A DNA stretch of 9,417 bases from Gammaproteobacteria bacterium (GCA_030425615.1 JAUIAI010000048.1:1-9417); one strand, 5' to 3'. Counted from the first letter of the stretch, positions 1 through 6,747 are shown. Translations and numbers: made by a program. The notes: generated by a model from the letters alone, not told the origin.

Positions 1-1
1 C

Positions 2-91
2 ATAGGACCCCTCGTGGTCCGCTTCACCCCGTTGCTGGCAGCCGTCGCGCTGCTCGCGGTGCTGGTGCTGTTGCCGCTGACCCACGGCTGA
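2..91 (+). CDS. C-terminal tail of an unidentified integral membrane protein (5' end outside window)
   Basis: An open frame enters from the left edge and stops at TGA 89-91, giving about 29 residues. Most form one continuous hydrophobic stretch (PLLAAVALLAVLVLLPLT), preceded by a short basic/polar step (VVRF) and followed by only THG. That is what a final transmembrane helix at the very end of a transporter subunit or other polytopic protein looks like. Large permease subunits of TRAP transporters often end this way, but 29 residues cannot decide the family. The gene runs toward the minus-strand alcohol dehydrogenase, so the two converge with about 78 bases between them. That this is a real gene tail is inferred from hydrophobicity and position only. 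Confidence 0.5.
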   Translation: MGPLVVRFTPLLAAVALLAVLVLLPLTHG

Positions 92-131
92 GGCGGCCCG
101 GCTGCCGTCGGTCGTGCATCGGCGGCGCACC

Positions 132-165
132 CCGGCGCCTGCCGCCCCCGGGGCGCAGGCACCGG
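132..165. terminator. GC-rich hairpin between convergent genes, possible bidirectional terminator
   Basis: CCGG-C-GCCTGC (132-142) can pair with GCAGGC-A-CCGG (155-165), with one C/A mismatch. The loop 143-154 can pair further within itself (GCCC with GGGC). It lies in the 78-base gap between the membrane-protein tail and the stop codon of the alcohol dehydrogenase, where a shared terminator is expected. No T-run follows on either strand, so it is not a canonical intrinsic terminator. Confidence 0.35.
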
Positions 166-169
166 CCTC

Positions 170-1225
170 TCAGAGCAGGAACACGCCTTTTCCGGTCGTC
201 TGCAGGTCGAATTTCTCGTAGGCCGCGCGAGCCTGATCGAGCGAGTCGTAGCGGTCGGTGAAAAGATGGTCGACATCGATACCGCGCTCCGAGACATAGC
301 GCGCGCACTCCGCCTGCCCGAACGAGCTGAAGGTCCAGGATGCGATCAGCGTGAGCTGCTTTCGGATGAGTTCCTTGGAGACGTCGATCGTCACGCTGCC
401 CCCCTCTCCGACGAACCCCACCACACCCCAGGTCCGCGCCGAACGGATCGAGGCCAGGCGGCCTGCTTCGGTACCCGAGCATTCCAGACCGATGTCGGCT
501 CCGCGGCCGTGGGTGAGGTCGCGAATCGCGGCGACCGGATCGTCCGTGGCGGCGTTGATGCAGGCGTCGGCGCCTAGCCCCTTGGCAAGTTCGAGCCGTT
601 CCGGCGAGGTGTCGATGGCGATGACGCGCGCGCCCATGGCTTCCCCGAACTGGGTCGCGCTCAGACCCACCGGCCCCTGGCCGAACACGGCGATCGTGTC
701 CGAGCCCGTCAGATTGACACGCTTGAGCGCGCCGTAGGCGGTGCCGGTGCCGCAGGAGATCGCCGCGCCGGTTTCGAACGAGAGATCTTCGGGCAAGGGC
801 ACCAGCGTGGAAACCGGCACCTTCATGTAGTCGGCGTGCGCACCGTCGCCGGTGGCTCCGTAGACGACGATGCCCCCCGTGCCGCAGAGCTGCTGCCAGC
901 CCACTCTGCAGTGCTCGCAGTGGCCGCATCCCTTGTAGTGGTGAACCATGACGCGTGCGCCGTCGGGCGCCTGTTCCGCAGTGACGCCTGGGCCGCGCGC
1001 CACCACCACCCCGCAGGGCTCGTGGCCGGCGATGTTCGGCTCACCGTCACCGCCCAGGCCCAGGGCCTGCGTCGACTCGGCCCGGCTCGGGCGATAGAAC
1101 TTGAGATCGCTGCCGCACATGCCCGAGGCCTTGATCTGCAGCACCACCTCGCCCGGGCCCGGGGTGGGGTCGGCGAACTGTCGCAACTCGAGCTGCCGCT
1201 CGCCCAGGAATACCACGCCTCTCAT
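170..1225 (-). CDS. Zinc-dependent medium-chain alcohol dehydrogenase
   Basis: 351 residues, normal for the medium-chain dehydrogenase/reductase superfamily. It is predicted to oxidise an alcohol, or reduce an aldehyde or ketone, with NAD(H) in the cytoplasm. The likely catalytic zinc ligands are C37 (GMCGSD), H68 (GHE, with E69) and C158 (SCGTGTAYG). The structural zinc site is C100, C103, C106 and C114. The Rossmann loop is GQGPVG (182-187), and D205 after the second strand (AIDTS) favours NAD+ over NADP+. A cysteine at 158, rather than the glutamate of sorbitol/threonine dehydrogenases, places it nearer classical alcohol dehydrogenases. The start is supported by AGGAGA eight bases upstream (1234-1239 on the complement). 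It follows the formate dehydrogenase large subunit by 69 bases on the same strand and is probably co-transcribed. The substrate cannot be read from sequence. Family call is very secure; role is not. Confidence 0.93.
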   Translation of the reverse strand: MRGVVFLGERQLELRQFADPTPGPGEVVLQIKASGMCGSDLKFYRPSRAESTQALGLGGDGEPNIAGHEPCGVVVARGPGVTAEQAPDGARVMVHHYKGCGHCEHCRVGWQQLCGTGGIVVYGATGDGAHADYMKVPVSTLVPLPEDLSFETGAAISCGTGTAYGALKRVNLTGSDTIAVFGQGPVGLSATQFGEAMGARVIAIDTSPERLELAKGLGADACINAATDDPVAAIRDLTHGRGADIGLECSGTEAGRLASIRSARTWGVVGFVGEGGSVTIDVSKELIRKQLTLIASWTFSSFGQAECARYVSERGIDVDHLFTDRYDSLDQARAAYEKFDLQTTGKGVFLL

Positions 1226-1294
1226 CGATCGTCTCTCCTCGTTGGTTGATCGTTTCGCGCGGCTCCGGTAAGACGCCGTGCGCGCATCGACGGT

Positions 1295-4069
1295 TCACTG
1301 GCCCGCGGGGTCGGCCTGAACGCGAACCGCGCAGAACTTGAACTCCGGAATCTTGCCGAACGGGTCGATCGCCGGATTGGTGAGCAGATTCGCGGCGGCC
1401 TCGGCATAGGCGAACGGCACGAACACGCTGCCCTGCGTCATGCCCGGGTCGCTGCGGGCCTTGAGCCGGATGCTGCCACGGCGGCTGCTCAGTCGCAGCC
1501 AGTCTCCCGGAGCGACGCCGAAGCGTTCGAGGTCCGCGGGATGCAGCGCGGCCGTCGCCTCCGGCTCGGTGGCATCGAGCACGCGGGCCCGGCGCGTCAT
1601 CGCTCCCGTGTGCCAGTGCTCGAGCTGACGGCCGGTGATCAGGACGACCGGGTAATCGTCGTCGGGCAGCTCGTCAGCCGGTGCGAATCGCGCCGGCACC
1701 AGTCGCGCGCGGCCGTCGCCCGTCGGGAATCGCTCGTGGAAGACGATCGGCTGTCCGGGGTCGTCGGCGCTCTCGCACGGGTAGGTGACGCTGCCCGCCT
1801 CGTTCAGGCGTGCCCAGCTGATGCCGGCGATGGAAGGCATCAGGGCACGCATCTCCTCGAAGACGATGCCCGGGTCTTCGTAGTGCCAGTCCAGCCCGAG
1901 CTCACCCGCGAGCGCGTTCAGGATCCAGAGATCCTGGCGCGCCTGTCCCGGCGGCGTCAGGGCCTGCCGGCCGAGCTGGACCATGCGGTCGGTGTTGGTG
2001 AACGAGCCTGTCTTCTCGGCGAACGCCGACGCCGGCAGGATCACGTCCGCCAGCGCAGCGGTCTCCGTGGGGAAGATGTCCTGGACGACCAGATGATCCA
2101 GCGCGGCGAGCGCCTGTCGGGCATGGGCGAGATCCGGGTCGGACATGGCCGGGTTCTCGCCCATGATCAGCATGCCGCGAATGCTGCCGCGGGCCGCTGC
2201 GGTGAGGATCTCGGTGACCGTCAGTCCGGGCTGCGCGTCGATGGGCGTACCCCAGGCCTGTTCGAAGACCGCCCGCGGGCCCGCGTCGCCGACGGGGCGG
2301 TAATCGGGCAGCACCATCGGGATCAGGCCGGCATCGGACGCCCCCTGCACGTTGTTCTGGCCGCGCAGCGGGTGCAGTCCGGTGCCCGGGCGGCCGATCT
2401 GGCCGGTGAGCATCGCCAGCGCGATCAGGCAGCGTACGTTGTCGGTGCCGTGTGTGTGCTGCGAGACCCCCATCCCCCAGAAGATCATCGACGCGCGGCT
2501 GCGGGCGTAGCGGCGCGCGACGGTTCGCAACACGTCTGCGTCGATGCCGCAGATCGGCGCCATCGCCTCCGGCGTGGTCTCGCGAACGGCCTCGCAGACC
2601 GCCTCGAGCGCCCGGGTCCTCTCACCGACGAAGGCATGGTCGATGAGGTCCTCGGTGACGATCACGTTCAGCAGCGCGTTCAGAAGCGCGACGTCGGTGC
2701 CCGGTCGGAAGATCAGCGCGTGTTCGGCGTGACGTGCCAGATCGGTCCGGCGGGGGTCCGCGACGATGAGACAGGTTCCGGCCCGCGCGGCATTCTTGAT
2801 GAACGTGGCCGCGACCGGGTGGTTGCCGACGGGATTCGCGCCGATGACGATGGCTACTTCAGCGTGCCGGATGTCGCGTACCGGATTCGACACGGCGCCC
2901 GAGCCCAGCCCCTCGAGCAGGGCGGCGACAGACGAGGCGTGACAGAGCCGCGTGCAGTGATCGACGTTGTTCGTTCCGAAGCCCGCGCGCACGAGTTTCT
3001 GGAAGAGATAGGCTTCCTCGTTGCTGCCCTTGGCCGAGCCGAAGCCGGCCAGCGCCTGTGCGCCGTGCGTGTCCCGGATGCGGCGCAGTCCGCCGCCTGC
3101 CGCCGCCAGAGCCTCGTCCCAGCCGGCCTCCCGGAAGGCGTCCCGCCAGTCGGCCGGGACCCTGCCCTCGAAGACTTGCTTGGGGGCGTCGTCCCGGCGG
3201 ATCAGCGGGACCGTGAGGCGGTCCGGATGGGAGACGTAATCGAAACCGAAGCGCCCCTTGACGCATAGCCGTCCCGCGTTGGCCGGTCCGTCCCGCCCTT
3301 CGACCGAAACGATGCGATCGTCGCGCACGTGAAAGCGCAGCTGACACCCGACGCCGCAGAACGGACAGAGCGAGTCGACGGTTCGCGCGTCGCGCGTGTC
3401 GGCGATCCCGCCGGTGGCCGGGTCGCGTGCCATGAGAGCGCCGGTCGGGCATGCCTGTACGCACTCGCCGCACGCCACACAGGTGGACAGCCCCATGGGG
3501 TCGTCACAGTCGAAGACGATCGCCGCGTGGTCGCCGCGCCAGGCGTAGCCGATGACGTCGTTGGCCTGCTCTTCACGACAGGCCCGAACGCAGCGTGTGC
3601 ACTGGATACAGGCGTCCAGGTTGACGGCCATCGCCGGGTGCGAGGTGTCGGCAGCGGGCTGGTCCCGGGGCTCATAGCGGGCTTCGAGGGAGCGTCCCGT
3701 CCGTTCCGCGAGTCGGCGGGCCCAGTGCGCGAGCTCGGAATCGTGCGGTTGGGCCGTGGCGGGCATATCGGAGAGCAGCAACTCGAGTACGCCCCGCTGG
3801 GCACGACGCGCGCGCTCACTGTCGGTGCGCACCTTCATGCCATCGGTCGGTCGCCGGCAGCACGACGGCGCCAGCACCCGCTCGCCCTCGATTTCCACCA
3901 TACAGGCGCGGCAGTTGCCGTCCGGGCGGTAGCCCGGCTTGTGACAGAGCCTCGGAATCTCGACACCGAGCCGGTCGGCCGTCTCGATCAGGGTCTCGCC
4001 GGCGAGAGCCCGGACCGGTTTCCCGTCCAGTTCGAACAGGACATCGAGGGTTGCGGGGTCAGCGGCCAT
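1295..4069 (-). CDS. fdsA: NAD-dependent formate dehydrogenase, molybdopterin catalytic (alpha) subunit
   Basis: 924 residues; oxidises formate to CO2 at a bis-MGD molybdenum or tungsten centre and feeds electrons to the partner diaphorase. Domains in order: NuoG-like [2Fe-2S] ferredoxin fold (about 5-80; C42, C53, C56, C70/C71); a two-[4Fe-4S] ferredoxin domain (C154, C157, C160, C164 and C197, C200, C203, C207); the [4Fe-4S] motif next to the cofactor (C235, C238, C242, C269); the molybdopterin oxidoreductase core (about 275-780); and the C-terminal dinucleotide-binding domain (about 800-915). The active-site motif RLCH gives C376 and H377, and the catalytic arginine is probably R569 in LRGQNN. 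The metal ligand is cysteine (TGT), not selenocysteine. No twin-arginine signal is seen, so it should be cytoplasmic. The start overlaps the diaphorase gene by 11 bases and is preceded by GAGGTGG (4073-4079 on the complement). Mo or W cannot be told from sequence. Also annotated fdhF or fdh1A elsewhere. Confidence 0.97.
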   Translation of the reverse strand: MAADPATLDVLFELDGKPVRALAGETLIETADRLGVEIPRLCHKPGYRPDGNCRACMVEIEGERVLAPSCCRRPTDGMKVRTDSERARRAQRGVLELLLSDMPATAQPHDSELAHWARRLAERTGRSLEARYEPRDQPAADTSHPAMAVNLDACIQCTRCVRACREEQANDVIGYAWRGDHAAIVFDCDDPMGLSTCVACGECVQACPTGALMARDPATGGIADTRDARTVDSLCPFCGVGCQLRFHVRDDRIVSVEGRDGPANAGRLCVKGRFGFDYVSHPDRLTVPLIRRDDAPKQVFEGRVPADWRDAFREAGWDEALAAAGGGLRRIRDTHGAQALAGFGSAKGSNEEAYLFQKLVRAGFGTNNVDHCTRLCHASSVAALLEGLGSGAVSNPVRDIRHAEVAIVIGANPVGNHPVAATFIKNAARAGTCLIVADPRRTDLARHAEHALIFRPGTDVALLNALLNVIVTEDLIDHAFVGERTRALEAVCEAVRETTPEAMAPICGIDADVLRTVARRYARSRASMIFWGMGVSQHTHGTDNVRCLIALAMLTGQIGRPGTGLHPLRGQNNVQGASDAGLIPMVLPDYRPVGDAGPRAVFEQAWGTPIDAQPGLTVTEILTAAARGSIRGMLIMGENPAMSDPDLAHARQALAALDHLVVQDIFPTETAALADVILPASAFAEKTGSFTNTDRMVQLGRQALTPPGQARQDLWILNALAGELGLDWHYEDPGIVFEEMRALMPSIAGISWARLNEAGSVTYPCESADDPGQPIVFHERFPTGDGRARLVPARFAPADELPDDDYPVVLITGRQLEHWHTGAMTRRARVLDATEPEATAALHPADLERFGVAPGDWLRLSSRRGSIRLKARSDPGMTQGSVFVPFAYAEAAANLLTNPAIDPFGKIPEFKFCAVRVQADPAGQ

Positions 4070-5759
4070 CAGCCACCTCGTGCGCGAAATGTCTCAGCAC
4101 GGAAAGGAAGGGATTCGGCGCCGCCTGGCCCAGACCGCAGATCGAGGCATCGGACATCACGGGCGCGAGCTCCGTCAGGGAAGCCAGCGGCCAGGTGTCG
4201 CGCGCCATCATTTGTGCCGCCTTGGCGGTGCCCACCCGGCACGGGGTGCACTGGCCGCAGCTCTCGTGGCGGAAAAACCGCATCAGGTTCAGCGCCGCAT
4301 CCCGTGCACGGTCCTGGTCGGAGAGCACGATGACCGCGGCCGATCCGATGAAGCAGCCATGGGCCTGCAGGGTGTCGAAGTCGAGCGGCTCGTCGGCGAG
4401 CGCTGCGGGCAGGATGCCGCCCGAGGCGCCACCGGGCAGGTAGCCGTACAGCGTGTGTCCCGCCGCCATGCCGGCGCAGTACTCGTCGACGAGTTCGCGA
4501 AGGCTGATGCCGGCAGGCGCCAGTTTCACGCCGGGTTCCGCCACCCGGCCCGAGACCGAGAACCGTCTCAGCCCTTTGCGGCCCCGCCGACCGTGAGCGG
4601 CGAACGCGGCCTCGCCTTCGCGCAGGATCGTGGGGACCCAGTGCAGCGTCTCGACGTTGTGCGCGAGCGTGGGCCGGCCGAACAAACCCGTCTCGGCGAT
4701 GTAGGGCGGGCGCAGTCGGGGCATGCCGCGACGGCCTTCGAGCGATTCGATCAGGCCGCTCTCCTCGCCGCAGATGTAGGCACCCGCCCCACGGCGCAGA
4801 TGGAGTTCGGGCATCGGCCAGCGGGAGGTGTCGAACGGCGGATCGGACCTCAGCCTGTCCAGCGCGGTCGTCAGCCAGGCGCGGATGCCCGGGTACTCGT
4901 CGCGCAGATAGATGTAGCAGGCGGAGCATTCGGTGGCCCAGGCCGCGATCAGCATACCGGCGAGGAACGGCTCGGGGTCGGTCTCCAGCAGCACCCGGTC
5001 CTTGAACGTCCCGGGCTCGCCCTCGTCGGCGTTGACCACCAGCAGGCGCGGCGCCGGCTGAGCCGCCACGATGCGCCATTTGCGGCCCGCCGGGAAGCCC
5101 GCACCCCCCATGCCGCGCAGCCCCGAGGCTTCGAGCCTGTCGGCCACGGCGGAACGGTCCGCGTCCGTGCGGACGAGTTCCGCGAGCACCGCCCACGCCG
5201 GGTTCGAATGAGCCGCGGCCGACGCCGGATCGCCGGCGCGATCGGGCGGCACGCATTCGACCCGCCCGTCGGCCACCGCGCGTACGACCCGCTCGCTCGT
5301 CGCCTGTGTCACCGGATGGCGCCCGACGACCGCCACCGGTGCCTGCTCGCAACGCCCGACGCAGGGTACGGGCTGTACCCGCACCTCGCGACCGAGCACC
5401 GCCGGCAGCGCCTCGAGCAGGGGACGGGCGCCGGCCATCTCGCAGCTCAGCGACTCACACACGCGCACGGTGAGCGGGGGCGGCGGCGCCTGGCCGGCCG
5501 CGATGACGTCGAAGTGGTGGTAGAACGTGGCGACCTCGAAGACCTCGGCCTGGGCCAGGCCGAACCAGGCCGCGAGCGCGGCGAGGCGCCCCGTGCCCAG
5601 GTGGCCGTCGTGGTCCTGTAGCCGATGCAACGCCTCGACGAGCAGGTCGCGCCGCCGTGGCATGTCTGCGAGCAACGCCTCGACGTGCCGGGCGTCTTCG
5701 GGAAGGATCTGCCGGCCTTTGGCGAAGCCGATGGGTCTGCGTTCGTGTTGGCGGGCCAT
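4059..5759 (-). CDS. fdsB: Formate dehydrogenase diaphorase subunit, NuoE-NuoF (FdsG-FdsB) fusion
   Basis: 566 residues that join two normally separate parts. Residues about 15-150 are a NuoE/FdsG thioredoxin-like [2Fe-2S] domain with ligands C101, C106, C133 and C137 (CESLSC and CVGRC). Residues about 187-560 are NuoF/FdsB: the glycine-rich FMN/NADH site GLRGMGGAGFPAGRKW (213-228), NADEGEPGTFKDR (243-255), GAYICGEESGLIESLEG (326-342), and the [4Fe-4S] ligands C501, C504, C507 and C541 (SCGQCTPC and SICG). The protein takes electrons from the alpha subunit and reduces NAD+ at FMN. A fused beta subunit of this size is known for Methylobacterium Fdh1. It is the first gene of the operon, and its stop lies inside the start of fdsA, which suggests translational coupling. 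The start at 5759 has only a weak ribosome site (GGA about 14 bases upstream), so the exact N-terminus is less certain than the rest. Confidence 0.96.
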   Translation of the reverse strand: MARQHERRPIGFAKGRQILPEDARHVEALLADMPRRRDLLVEALHRLQDHDGHLGTGRLAALAAWFGLAQAEVFEVATFYHHFDVIAAGQAPPPPLTVRVCESLSCEMAGARPLLEALPAVLGREVRVQPVPCVGRCEQAPVAVVGRHPVTQATSERVVRAVADGRVECVPPDRAGDPASAAAHSNPAWAVLAELVRTDADRSAVADRLEASGLRGMGGAGFPAGRKWRIVAAQPAPRLLVVNADEGEPGTFKDRVLLETDPEPFLAGMLIAAWATECSACYIYLRDEYPGIRAWLTTALDRLRSDPPFDTSRWPMPELHLRRGAGAYICGEESGLIESLEGRRGMPRLRPPYIAETGLFGRPTLAHNVETLHWVPTILREGEAAFAAHGRRGRKGLRRFSVSGRVAEPGVKLAPAGISLRELVDEYCAGMAAGHTLYGYLPGGASGGILPAALADEPLDFDTLQAHGCFIGSAAVIVLSDQDRARDAALNLMRFFRHESCGQCTPCRVGTAKAAQMMARDTWPLASLTELAPVMSDASICGLGQAAPNPFLSVLRHFAHEVADGR

Positions 5760-5801
5760 TTGCTGCTGCGTTCCGGAGGCAGGCTAAAGCGGCCTCGTGG
5801 G

Positions 5802-5808
5802 TATGATA
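5802..5808. promoter_or_regulatory. Candidate -10 element(s) in the divergent fdsB/folB intergenic region
   Basis: The only AT-rich spot in the 135-base gap between fdsB and folB is GTATGATAC (5801-5809). Read on the + strand it offers TATGAT (5802-5807) toward folB. Read on the minus strand it offers TATCAT (5808-5803) toward fdsB. Each matches TATAAT in five of six positions. Neither direction has a recognisable TTGACA-like -35 at 16-18 bases. The implied leaders are about 80 bases for folB and about 35 for fdsB. This is an inference from consensus and position. Confidence 0.35.
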
Positions 5809-5885
5809 CGGCGCCTGTCGGACCGGCCTTCGCCGGGCCCGCGTCCACGGCGCGGCCGCGTGGCATGGTGCCGACACAGGCGTCC

Positions 5886-5892
5886 GGAGAGG
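5886..5892 (+). promoter_or_regulatory. Ribosome binding site that fixes the folB start
   Basis: GGAGAGG lies two bases before ATG 5895. The same frame stays open upstream to 5625 and has an earlier ATG at 5865, but that one lacks such a site. Family members begin very close to the xxxFIEQLxVxTxIGV segment, so 5895 is the start to use. Confidence 0.75.
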
Positions 5893-5894
5893 TC

Positions 5895-6248
5895 ATGGCC
5901 AGCATCTTCATCGAACAGCTCGAGGTCGAAACCGTGATCGGCGTGCCCGATGAGGAGCGTCGCAACGCACAGGTCGTGGTGCTGGACATCGAGATGGCCT
6001 TGCCCGACGAGCGCGCGCTGGCCAGCGACGCCATCGGTGACACCATCGATTACGCCAAGGTCGTGTCCCTCGTGCAGCACGAGTTGCACACCCAGCGGTT
6101 CCGGTTGCTCGAACGTCTGGCCGATCATCTCTGCGACTGTCTCACCGAACGGTACCGGTCACCCGCCGTGCGCATCAAGATCGCCAAGACCGGTGTCGTG
6201 GCCGGCGCACGCCGCGTGGGCGTGGTGGTGGAGCGTCGGGACCGCTGA
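5895..6248 (+). CDS. folB: Dihydroneopterin aldolase
   Basis: 117 residues, close to the usual ~120. FolB cleaves 7,8-dihydroneopterin to 6-hydroxymethyl-7,8-dihydropterin and glycolaldehyde in folate synthesis, and often also epimerises the substrate. It forms a cytoplasmic ring of T-fold (tunnelling-fold) subunits. The sequence begins MASIFIEQLEVETVIGV, matching E. coli FolB MDIVFIEQL...TTIGV. It keeps the conserved E in DEER (about residue 20-21), Y53 in IDYA, E73 in RFRLLERLA, and the C-terminal block VRIKIAKTG...VGVVVER with the likely catalytic K98. The usual KPG is KTG here. The EER-N-Q stretch also looks a little like FolX, the dihydroneopterin triphosphate epimerase, but the C-terminus is FolB-type. 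The gene is divergent from the formate dehydrogenase operon and convergent with the pterin dehydratase, two bases away. Confidence 0.93.
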   Translation: MASIFIEQLEVETVIGVPDEERRNAQVVVLDIEMALPDERALASDAIGDTIDYAKVVSLVQHELHTQRFRLLERLADHLCDCLTERYRSPAVRIKIAKTGVVAGARRVGVVVERRDR

Positions 6249-6250
6249 GT

Positions 6251-6634
6251 TCACTTCGGCCGATCCGGACGGAGGTAGACCATCGCAGGGTCGTCGGGCA
6301 GTCCGGTGAGCCCTTCGTCCGCGTCCGTCGGGCGCCAGCGCACGAGCGCCTCGATGCGGCGGGCCAGCGACAGATCACGGTGCGAGATCCCGTCGACGTC
6401 GTGCGTGACGAGGCGGACGGTCACGGCGGGAAAGGTGACCACCAGGTCCGGATGGTGCCAGGCGAGTTCGGCGAGATGGCCGATCGCATTGGCCACCATC
6501 ATCGACGCGCGCCAGCCGCCGGTCTCGTAGCGGCGCTCGAGCATGCCGTTTCGCAGTTGCCAGTGGGCAAGCTCTCCGGTCAGGGCGGCGCGCACCGTGT
6601 CCTCGTCGAGGGCAGGCAGGGGCGAATCGGTCAT
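6251..6634 (-). CDS. phhB: Pterin-4a-carbinolamine dehydratase (4a-hydroxytetrahydrobiopterin dehydratase)
   Basis: 127 residues. The family dehydrates 4a-hydroxy-tetrahydropterin so that pterin cofactors can be recycled. The published activity signature [EDKH]-x3-H-[HN]-[PCS]-x(5,6)-[YWF]-x9-[HW]-x(8,15)-D is matched exactly: E56, H60, H61, P62, F68, H78, D87. About 25 residues follow the core (from WRPTDADEG to the end), a modest tail beyond the ~100-residue minimal fold. The start at 6634 is preceded by AAGGGA six bases upstream (6641-6646 on the complement). The frame is open further upstream to 7048, but that part reads as non-conserved sequence running into the next gene. No aromatic amino acid hydroxylase is in the window. 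Its neighbours are folB and a molybdopterin enzyme, so a role in molybdenum-cofactor or other pterin upkeep is as likely as phenylalanine metabolism. Confidence 0.93.
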   Translation of the reverse strand: MTDSPLPALDEDTVRAALTGELAHWQLRNGMLERRYETGGWRASMMVANAIGHLAELAWHHPDLVVTFPAVTVRLVTHDVDGISHRDLSLARRIEALVRWRPTDADEGLTGLPDDPAMVYLRPDRPK

Positions 6635-6730
6635 GTGGTCTCCCTTGGTCGGGGCGTCCGGCGCGGTTGCCGGCCGCCTGCTCCGGCAATTGTGCCTATC
6701 CGGGCCCGGCGACCGCGTCGAGTCCACGTC

Positions 6731-6747
6731 GCGGAGCGGGGCTCCGC
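6731..6747. repeat. Perfect 7-bp inverted repeat with GGG loop
   Basis: GCGGAGC (6731-6737), GGG, GCTCCGC (6741-6747). It lies between two divergent genes, so it cannot terminate either of them. It could be an operator or a hairpin in the leader of the dehydratase transcript. Function unknown. Confidence 0.5.

Noticed and set aside
2938..2945. Possible selenocysteine codon at the formate dehydrogenase active site
   Set aside because: The codon for residue 376 reads TGT (cysteine) in RLCH; no in-frame TGA is present.
1541..3268. Long + strand open frame (575 residues) opposite the formate dehydrogenase large subunit
   Set aside because: It is the antisense shadow of a highly conserved gene in GC-rich DNA. 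The translation is rich in R, A, G and H with no motif, and no ribosome site supports it.
4069..5621. Long frames of 427 residues (minus strand, 4069-5352) and 513 residues (plus strand, 4080-5621) over the diaphorase subunit
   Set aside because: Both lie over the NuoE-NuoF fusion, whose cofactor motifs are intact. They are low-complexity R/A/G-rich shadows.
5625..5894. Upstream ATG starts for folB (5625 or 5865)
   Set aside because: FolB proteins start next to the FIEQL strand, and only ATG 5895 has a strong ribosome site; the longest version would also overlap fdsB.
5760..5894. Molybdenum-cofactor riboswitch upstream of the formate dehydrogenase
   Set aside because: The leader is at most 135 bases, the likely transcript leader is about 35, and I could not find the expected multi-stem layout. 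A covariance-model search would settle it.
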